Source: Solenopsis invicta (lineage: Eukaryota > Arthropoda > Insecta > Hymenoptera > Formicidae). From it: a stretch of 64,000 nt of DNA. Every line of letters begins with the position of its first letter. Position 1 is the stretch's first letter. Both the position numbers and the translations under genes were made by a program. The stretch covers positions 7,410,001-7,474,000 of the forward strand of contig NC_052668.1 of assembly GCF_016802725.1 (NCBI RefSeq). The letters are read 5' to 3'. Below, in pieces: positions 56,641 to 64,000 of the stretch. The notes beneath the pieces are model-generated. The model worked only from the letters and a program-made list of their open reading frames with translations. It had not been told where the DNA came from and did not search any database.

Positions 56641-57024
56641 GATTTGTGAAAAGCGAGAGAACTCACCAAAATCAAACAATCCAATTTGTGAAAAACAAGA
56701 AGACACAAAAATTAAGCACCTCAATTTGTGAGAGACAAAGAAGAATCACAAAAATTAAACTTCCCAATTTGTGAAAAGCGAGAGAACTCACCAAAATCAA
56801 ACAATCCGATTTGTAAAAAACAAGAAAACACATAAAAATTAAGCACCTTAATTTGTGAGAGACAAGGAAGAATAACAAAAATTAAGCTCTTTAATTTGTG
56901 AAAAGCGATAAGACTCACAAAAATCAAGTATTCCGATTTGTGAGCGGCGAGAAGACTCAAAAATTAAGCTCCCCGATTTGTGAGAGAAGAGAGTGATGAT
57001 AGATAAACTTCTCGATTTGTAAGG
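56641..57024. repeat. Minisatellite with three-monomer higher-order unit
   Basis: Nine monomers of 39-43 bp each begin (A/G)ATTTGTGA. They are arranged as three higher-order units of about 125 bp starting at 56641, 56766 and 56893. Within each of the first two units, monomer 1 carries AAAGCGAGAGAACTCACC, monomer 2 AAAAACAAG(A)A with AAGCACCT, and monomer 3 GAGAGACAA(A/G)GAAGAA. The third unit is more diverged. Long minus-strand frames here are repeat-driven. Confidence 0.92.
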
Positions 57025-57394
57025 CTTCAAAAGATTTTTTTATTGCTTCTTTTAAAGCCAACTTCAATCTTGAATTTTGGCTGGTTGCTGAAATATTTTG
57101 GATGGCTATGAGTCATAACCCTATAAGCGCTACAATACTGCTAGAATATTATACAAATATTCTTAAAAATTAATATAATATTCCGAGAATATTATTATTC
57201 AATATTTCAACTTTCAGCTGACACACTATATTGGATTCCAAGTTTTGCCACACATAAGTGTACGTCACCCGACCATTTTTAATTGTTTTTTTGTAACGGA
57301 TTTACACACATAACACAAAAGAAGTGTAATTCGATTGGGTAACCTCCACGTAGTACACCTTAGATAATGCTAACCGGCGATACTTAGTCTTCAT
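57025..57394. other. Non-coding DNA
   Basis: No gene or clear element is seen. Confidence 0.45.
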
Positions 57395-57673
57395 AACTCA
57401 AAAGTTTAATAAAAATAAACTTCAGTATTCAAAAAACTCTTCAATTAAGCTACAAGAATATGCATAAAAAGGGGTTCCATTTTAAAAATTCAAGGTGATT
57501 TCGTTCTGATTTTGGTAACGTCATCCAAGGTCAAAATATGGTGCAAAGAGATCCATTTATTGGTAATAGCAATAAATGGATTTCTTTGGACCATATTTTT
57601 GTCTGAAACATTTTTCTATAAAACTTATATTTTCCAAATTATTCAAGGACCGATCTTTTTTCCTCACCCTGTA
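57395..57673. mobile_element. Family M1 fragment with CACCCTGTA right end
   Basis: AAAAGTTTAATAAAAATAAA, GCTACAAGAATATGCATAAA, CTGAAACATTTTTCTATAAA and ACTTATATTTTCCAAATTAT match family M1. The right end is CTCACCCTGTATA. A local hairpin (CAAAGAGATCCATTTATTG and CAATAAATGGATTTCTTTG at 57545-57585) lies inside. Confidence 0.75.
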
Positions 57674-58887
57674 TATTTGTTTTTATAACACTGTAATTGT
57701 TTCTCTTCACATATCGATATTAAAGATCCATATAAAAAAAAATTTAATATTAGAAAAGTTAATAATATTTTGGCTATAATTTTAGTATAATACTAATTAA
57801 ATCAAATTTAAAAAATTGCAAACTTCTCAAGTTTATTCCTTTTTTCTAATTACCAAAATTTTTGCTCTAAAATCAACTATAAAAAACAAAACAACAAATA
57901 ATTTTATTTATAATTTTAATATTCGTGCAAAAATTTATTTATATTCATGCAACAGTTTAAAAATTACTTTAGATAAATAATTTTTAAAGAAGTAGATAGA
58001 TACAAATAAATATTTTTATCCCAAATATTAAAATTATAAAACAAATCATTTATTCGTTACTTCATTAAAAAAATATTTATTACAAAATATTTATTAGGGT
58101 TTTATTAGAATATGTATAAAATATTTGATTTAATTCGTGATTCTACTTCGTCATCAATTTTACAAATAAGTAGAGAAGAAGAGGGTAATGACACTCATTT
58201 TCATTTTATTGAATAACATTGTTTATAATTAATATTTTCTATTGAAACTTGAACGATTACATTCGTCAGAGTGTTGTTTGACAGATTCTAAGTTCAAAAT
58301 AATGAAATATTTATTATTTAGGACGTGATTTATTAAAATCTAATGCATTGCATAATCGGTGGAAGAAAAAAAGTAGTTATAATATAGCGATCCATAAAAA
58401 TAATTTTAAAAAATTAGTTTAGTTTAAAGAAAACACAGTACCTTGTTACAAAATTATATATTTTTAATTTTCTATTGTTTAGAACTTTCCTGCGTTCAGA
58501 AGCTTTAGAAATACCATTAGAAATTTCCTTAAAAATATCATTTTATCCTTGTTTAACATTAAACAACAAGCATAAAATAATGTTTCTAAACACCGCTCTT
58601 TAGAATGACAATCAATTTATCGAAGAAATATTTCGAATAAAAATTTCGTTTAAAAAACCATATTAACAAAATTCCATGTTATTGTTTTAAGTCTGTATAA
58701 CTCAAAATGTATACAGCCGAATAAAAAGTTAAATAACAAAAAAACACTCAAATGTATGTACTTTCGTGTGATAATACACTCAAGTTTAAGAATAATGAAA
58801 AAGTGTATGTAATTAAAAGTTAAAAGTGCACCTTGTAAAAGTTTAGAAGTGCTCAAAAGTAAAAATGCCTTATAATTGTCTTATAAT
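57674..58887. other. AT-rich non-coding DNA
   Basis: No gene is recognised. Confidence 0.5.
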
Positions 58888-58947
58888 TGATAATATCCAA
58901 TACATAATGATTAACAATTGTCAATCATTATGTATTGGATATTATCA
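58888..58947. repeat. Perfect 25-bp-arm hairpin
   Basis: Arm 58888-58912 (TGATAATATCCAATACATAA then TGATT) is exactly complementary to 58923-58947 across a 10-nt loop (AACAATTGTC). No transposon-like flanks are seen. The form fits a short stem-loop RNA or a transposition relic. Confidence 0.92.
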
Positions 58948-59661
58948 TCACTAAAAAACAGCAGGCTACTAAACAAATAATTCCATAAGCAATTGTTAAA
59001 ATACGTCACCTAATAATGGAAATAATAGGGGTAACTATTGTCGACAGTAGCCATAATACCCTCTTCTCTATAAAATACGATTTTACATATGAATCAAAAA
59101 CAAACAAAATTCAATAATTTTTAAATTAATAAGGGAATTGTATTCCAATTTTATACAGATGCTCAAACGTAATAATTAAACAATCTATGAAATTTGTATA
59201 CTTTTTTTAGTAATGCTTTGAAATATGACACATACGGTCACAAAACTAATTGTTCGGGCATATAAAATATTGGAAGTTTATTTTATATAACAAATCAAAA
59301 ACTTTTAATGAATCATTTAATCACAATTTTCACATTTAATTAATTTTTTCTTAAAAAAATTATAAAGCTCAGACATTAAGTGTGTAACATAAATTATTCG
59401 GAGACAGAGCAATACGAAAATTTATTTTAAGTACTACAAACATTATAATAAAAAAATCAATTAGAAGAAAAAATAATGATATATATTTCAATTAAAAGTA
59501 AGCTTTTGTCTAAATTAATCTTATCACTATTTATAAAATTATCTTGTTTATTTAATATTATTCTGCCATAATTTTACAGTCTTTTATATACATTTTCAAA
59601 TTAAAGTAAAAACAAAGATAGAGATAAGGTAGAATCTGCCCTTTGTTATAATTTTATTTAA
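58948..59661. other. AT-rich non-coding DNA
   Basis: No gene is seen. Confidence 0.5.
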
Positions 59662-59888
59662 CAAGAGGAGAACGCGGTGAATCACTCTGGGATTTCAACC
59701 CCAAATTTTTAAATTATTCTAGAGATAAAAAAAAAGTTTACGTCTCCCAGCGTTTGATCGAATAAATCTTAGTTTCGGAATAATAAAGTTGTGAAAATTG
59801 GCCATATCCAAAGCACCGCGGCGCGCCATATGAGCCTTCCCGGTAACTCTCCTTCCAACCAGTGCAGTTGGCTCCGTGAGTTAGGCCA
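59662..59888. mobile_element. Harbinger-like foldback, solo left arm (family H)
   Basis: CAAGAGGAGAACGCGGTGAA starts after TAA (59659-59661). GGGATTTCAACCCCAA, AAAAAGTTTACGTCTCCCAG and the tRNA-like start GGCTCCGTGAGTTAGG follow, cut at about 59888. The other arm is absent, replaced by the retrotransposon that follows. Confidence 0.8.
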
Positions 59889-59919
59889 CTATACACGCGA
59901 TTAACTATCTTCAGATATA

Positions 59920-60174
59920 AATTGGGCACTCAACGCAAAGCAATGTGTTGAGGCATGCCTAATAGATTTAGAAAAAGTCTTCGACACAATCTGGCTTAAT
60001 GGACTTTTATATAAATTAATAACAAAAAATTTGTCTAATCGCCTAGTCAAATTAATATAGAGTATGATCTCAGAGAGATTTCTGCTACTGACAAGTGGAG
60101 ATATACACTCTTCAACGACCTACAAACTCAACAACGGCCTCCAACAAGGCACAGTAAATTCACCTATTCTATTG
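59920..60174 (+). pseudogene. Non-LTR retrotransposon reverse transcriptase, fingers-palm part (5' piece)
   Basis: This is the polymerase that copies LINE RNA into the genome. The frame reads AKQCVEACLIDLEKVFDTIW (motif A, catalytic Asp in LIDLEKVFD) and LNGLLYKLITKN. A stop follows, then SMISERF and NNGLQQGTVNSPIL (motif B). It resembles Jockey-type LINEs of insects. The reading frame is broken by a stop near 60058 and then by the mariner insertion at 60175. It resumes at about 61431 with FNI. The upstream endonuclease domain is missing (5' truncation). Confidence 0.8.
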
Positions 60175-61430
60175 GGTTGTTCAAAAAGTAATTTCGTTTT
60201 TTCTCAACAGAGAGTAACTTTACACTTAAGGCGCATAATCATTATATATTTTGACAGCTGATATAACAAGGCTTGTAAAAAATAATCGATTGATTATACG
60301 CAGTAGTTTTTATTTGGTGCCTTATCAAATATGAAAAGTAAAAAGCAGCATTTTCGGCATATTTTACTTTTTTATTATCAAAAAAGTAAAAATATTGTTC
60401 AAGCAAGAAAAAAATTATCCGATATGTATGGAAAATATGTATTGAGAGATCGCCAGTGCCAAAACTGGTTTGCAAAATTTCGATCCGGCAATTTTGATGT
60501 TGAAAATGCACCACGTTCTGGAAGGCCAGTTGAAGCTGACACAATAAAGGCATTAATTGATGCAAACCGGCGAATAACAACTCGTGAGATCGCTGAGAGG
60601 TTAGATTTATCGAATTCAACCATTCGTAATCATTTAAAACGCCTAGGTTTAATCTCAAAGCGACATATGGGTTCCTCATATTCTTACGGAAAAAAATCTG
60701 TGCCTTCGTGTTGACGTCTGTGATTTGCTTCTAAAACGTCCAAAAAATGATCCATTTTTGAAGCGCATCATTACTGGAGACAAAAAATGGGTTGTCTACA
60801 ACAATGTTAAACGCAAGAGATCATAGAGTAAGAAAGATGAAGCGGCTCAAAGCACTTCGAAAGCCGATATTCATCAAAAAAAAGGTGATGCTATCTGTTT
60901 GGTGGGATTTCAAAAAAAAAATTTTTTTTTTTTTTTTGAGCTTCTACCGGACAACACAACGGTCAATTCTGAATTGTACTATCATCAGCTGGACAAATTG
61001 AATAATTCACTTAAACAGAAAAGATCAGAATTGATCAATAAAAAAGGTGTAGTGTTCCACTAAGATAATGCAAGATCTTATACAAGTTTGTTAACTCGTC
61101 AAAAGCTTTTACAACTTGAATGGGATATACTGCCCACCATATTCTCCAGATCTGGCACCTTCTGATTATTATTTGTTCCGGTCTCTACAAAATTTTTTAG
61201 ACGGTAAAACCTTTACTTCAAATGGAGAAGTAAAAAATCATCTGGATCAGGTTTTTGCCAGCAAAGAACACAACTTTTATGAATATGAAATCATGCTACT
61301 GCCAGAAAGATGGCAAAAGGTATTGGATAAGAATGGACAATATATAATTCAATAAAATATTTATTCACTATAAGAAAATCGTCTTTCATTTTCATAAAAA
61401 AAAAAAAACGAAATTACTTACCGAACAACC
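60175..61430 (+). mobile_element. Decayed mariner inserted in the retrotransposon
   Basis: The ends GGTTGTTCAAAAAGTAATTT (60175) and AAATTACTTACCGAACAACC (to 61430) are inverted with few changes. TA follows on the right; the left TA has decayed. Joining the flanks restores the reverse transcriptase motif SPILFNI. The total is 1256 bp. Confidence 0.9.
60331..61355 (+). pseudogene. Mariner transposase pseudogene
   Basis: From the Met at 60331 (MKSKKQHFRHILLFYYQKSK) the N-terminal helix-turn-helix half is intact: RDRQCQNWFAKFRSGNFDV, the linker APRSGRP, then ITTREIAERLDLSNSTIRNH. A frameshift near 60665 leads to the first catalytic motif ITGDKKWVVYNN in another frame. Poly-A and poly-T runs (about 60870-60940) add further frameshifts. 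DNARSYTS (second Asp, after a stop) and YSPDLAPSDYYLFRSLQ (third Asp) follow. The C-terminus ERWQKVLDKNGQYIIQ ends at TAA, 61355. It is inactive, and related to the deleted copy at 11.7-12.5 kb. Confidence 0.9.
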
Positions 61431-62460
61431 TAATATTTAACATTTAAATAGGCAAAATGCTAAAACTATTCGGACTAAACCAACCTGGTAACGCCAAAGC
61501 AATTGCCTTGGCAAACGACCTCATTGTGTATGTGGCGGACAAATGGGTTTCTCAAATCCAAACTAATCTACAAAAAATATTTTAGAAACTAGAAAGCTAC
61601 TACACAACATAAAAATTAAAAATAAATATAGAAAAATGCAAAACAATATTATTTAAATCTTCATTAACAAACGCAAATAATGTTAGAAAAAATTACAAAA
61701 CTTTTAAAATCAAAAACGCTCCAAAAAAACAATGCCAAAGAAACAATTAAACATAAAAGTATAGTTAAGTACTTAGGAATAAATCTCGATGAGAGATTGC
61801 ATTATAAGGAACATGTGAGCATCCAATCCAAAAAAGCAAATGACATTTTCACATTTCTCGAAAGACTCTTCTACTCCAAATTCCTAAAATCAGAAGTAAA
61901 AATAATCTGCTACCAGCTATTAGTAAGACCACAAGTTACATATGTGCCATATGGTACAATATTAGTGGATCTCTCATGGAGAAACTGAGAATCTTCGAAA
62001 GAAAATGCTTAAAGGCATGTTTAAATATAAATAGAACCACAGAATCGGATTACATATAATATATTAAAAACCAAAAACTGTACAACAAAGCGAATATTCT
62101 CAGAATCGACAACTTTATAATAAATATAATTCGCGACCATTACCTACAAGCAAGTAAGATAACCGAAAATAGTCTCATCATATCCAAATCCAATGTACTA
62201 TGAAAAAACAATCACAACAAGATTTATACCCCTGAAAGCATTTCTGTACCTAGACCAAAAGAGTTACATACAAGACTGTAATAATGTACCTGTGATATAC
62301 CATTGCCATAGACGTAACAATGCTAAGAAATTAAGTTATCCTCCATTCTCAAAGAGCAACGACAAACAAATTGTATGGCGCTATGATATGTCGATTTCCA
62401 ATGAGGAAAACCTAAGAAGAAAAGAAAGAAAAAAACAAATATTGGTGGTTAACCGATAAG
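61431..62460 (+). pseudogene. Non-LTR retrotransposon reverse transcriptase, 3' part
   Basis: After the mariner, ALANDLIVYVAD corresponds to the catalytic FADD motif C, changed to LAND. It is followed by a thumb region (IQTNLQKIF, then KLKINIEKCKTILFKSS). The segment 61680-61988 reads KYLGINLDERLHYKEHV, RLFYSKFLKSEVKIICYQLL and VRPQVTY, typical of the C-terminal half of insect Jockey-type proteins. Remnants continue (ERKCLKACLNINRTTESDYI) to a last open block at 62193-62459 ending ILVVNR. Multiple frameshifts and the lost catalytic Asp show it is dead. The sequence after 62460 is CA-rich tail-like DNA. Confidence 0.82.
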
Positions 62461-63083
62461 TAACAAAACACGCACACATAACTACACATCACACCCACTA
62501 TCACAACACACACACATAATCACACGCACATTCACATATCATACTCTAACACATCATACTCTCACCCACACCTGCGATAATAAGACAGCACTCATATGTA
62601 ATTGCAATACCTAAGTTTTAAGCATTATTTAAATAATTTTCTAAGTATCATATTAAACAAGAAATTACCATACTATGCTAAATCATAATTGTTACTAAGT
62701 AAAATGTACCTAAATATTATTTATTTACCTTTGTATTATATTCTATCCCAAGACCCAATACAAAATTCAGTTTTTTAATATTAGGACTTCTTTTTTACTG
62801 ATGTACTAAGCAAAGCTAACAAGAGTAGCAAATTTTAGCTAGCCGGTAATTAGTCATTTTTTATATTCAAATATAACAACAAACCCCCCCCCTCCCCCCT
62901 CCCCTCCACCCCCCCTCTCTCTCTCATGAATTATTTTTCTTCAATGACATCTTCCAGTCTATTTACAACTATTTCTTCGATATTCAAATTCTGTGTATAT
63001 CTTCATGTAGAAACTTTGAGTTTTACATTTTTTCTTGTCATCTCTAAGAAATAAAAATATTCCTGAAAAATCATTTGTTATAG
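62461..63083. other. CA-rich stretch, C-rich tract, AT-rich DNA
   Basis: CACACA/CACATA-rich sequence lies at 62465-62575 and a (C)n(CT)n tract at 62884-62927. No gene is seen. Confidence 0.7.
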
Positions 63084-63945
63084 TAAAGAACCACGCACGA
63101 ATTATATGAAAAAATGGATTCGGTCAATTTGCTTGAATTTTTTTATATGCTGTAGTACTTGCATTCCTATGAAAAAACTCAATTTTTAGAACAACTTTAT
63201 GTCTAGTTTCAGAATTAAAAATATTTGAAGGTCTCTTTCATGACATCAGCTGATATGTATATCTACACTAACTTGAATTTGTATGCTTGCTCATATATGT
63301 ATTTCAGTACGTATGAATGTCCGTGGATAACTGCATGTGCGTGCACGCGCGGGCGTGTTGTGTGCGCGCGGGCTTGTGTGTGTGCGCACGGGCTGTGTGT
63401 GCGCACGCGTGCATGTATGTGTGTCAGCACTGTCAGCAGAGATAAGAATCCCATGGTTCGTCATTCCAGTAGTATTTAATGACTTCAAACCCTCTCTGCG
63501 TGTGCGTGCATGTGTGTGCGCGCGCGCAAGTGCGAATGCGTGTGTCTGAAAATAACAAATCGTGGGATCCTTATCTCTACTAAACACACGCGCGCGCAGA
63601 AAGGGTTTGCGACATTAAATACTACGGGAGTGACAAACCATGGGAGCTTTATGTCTGCTGCACACATCTTGCGTGCGCGCACACACACCCGCGTGTGCAC
63701 GACACGCAGTCATCCACAAACATTCGTACGTACCGATATACATATATGAGCAAGCATAGAAGTTCAAATTAGTGTAGATATACATATGTCCCGATGTTAT
63801 GAGACGTTCAAATATTTTTAATTCCAAAACTAGACATAAAAATGTTCTAAAATTGAGGTTTTTTATTAGGAACGCAAGTACTATAACATATAAAAATTCA
63901 AGCAAATCAATCAAACATATTTTTTCAGATAAATCGTGCGTGATC
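63084..63945. mobile_element. Long hairpin element (about 860 bp)
   Basis: CACGCACGAATTATATGAAA with TCAATTTGCTTGAA and TGTAGTACTTGCATTCCTAT on the left mirror GGAACGCAAGTACTATAACA, TTCAAGCAAATCAATC and CAGATAAATCGTGCGTG on the right. The arms continue through CTAGTTTCAGAATTAAAAAT, TATATCTACACTAACTTGAA and AAGAATCCCATGGTTCGTCA equivalents to a centre near 63515. GT/GC microsatellites lie inside both arms. No coding capacity. Confidence 0.85.
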
Positions 63946-64000
63946 CTTTTTGTTTAATTTTATCAATACAATATATTAAATCTTTAATACTAAAATTAAT

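Noticed and set aside
56672..57030. Three minus-strand frames with repeated hydrophobic peptides
   Set aside because: They follow the minisatellite monomer; no start context and no domain.
58888..58947. microRNA gene
   Set aside because: A perfect stem alone is not enough; no conserved arm and no small-RNA evidence, so it is left as a hairpin.

Overview
The window is nuclear DNA of an insect, most likely a hymenopteran and probably an ant. The evidence is the warts/LATS kinase sequence, the very AT-rich non-coding DNA with GC-richer exons, mariner elements, and many palindromic non-autonomous DNA transposons. Species cannot be fixed from the sequence alone. No bacterial operons, CRISPR arrays or rRNA genes are present.

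The one clear host gene is warts (wts), the Hippo-pathway kinase, on the minus strand. Four coding exons can be read: 48378-48100, 47902-45625, 45506-45229 and 32024-31593. They join in phase into about 1088 residues: a conserved N-terminal block, a UBA domain, six PPxY motifs, a Mob-binding region, an AGC/NDR kinase domain and a hydrophobic motif. The last intron is 13.2 kb. It holds a decayed ribonucleotide-reductase large-subunit gene (plus strand, two recognisable old introns) that has been split by an intact-looking 1322-bp mariner. An upstream warts exon outside the recognised part is possible.

Layout: 1-1055 is GGC/GAC microsatellite. 1518-2523 is a near-perfect palindrome abutting a broken LTR-retrotransposon gag (minus, to 3153) with a GC-rich leader to about 3980. 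4-31 kb is mostly transposon debris: a family of elements with CAGGGTG-type ends, a Harbinger-like foldback family carrying tRNA-Thr-like modules (one copy hosting a Penelope-like GIY-YIG fragment), a 1.48-kb foldback with a tRNA-derived module in each arm, a piggyBac-like TTAA element, and a deleted mariner. 31.6-48.4 kb is warts and the elements in its introns. 49.5-52 kb may hold an unidentified plus-strand transcription unit broken by a TTAA element. 52-59 kb is nested foldbacks, microsatellites and a higher-order minisatellite. 59.6-62.5 kb is a non-LTR retrotransposon split by a decayed mariner. 63.1-63.95 kb is one long hairpin.

No wholly new biological system is evident. The most notable points are the reductase pseudogene with its intact mariner passenger, the repeated recruitment of tRNA-like modules into foldback arms, and the nearly perfect palindrome at 1.5-2.5 kb.
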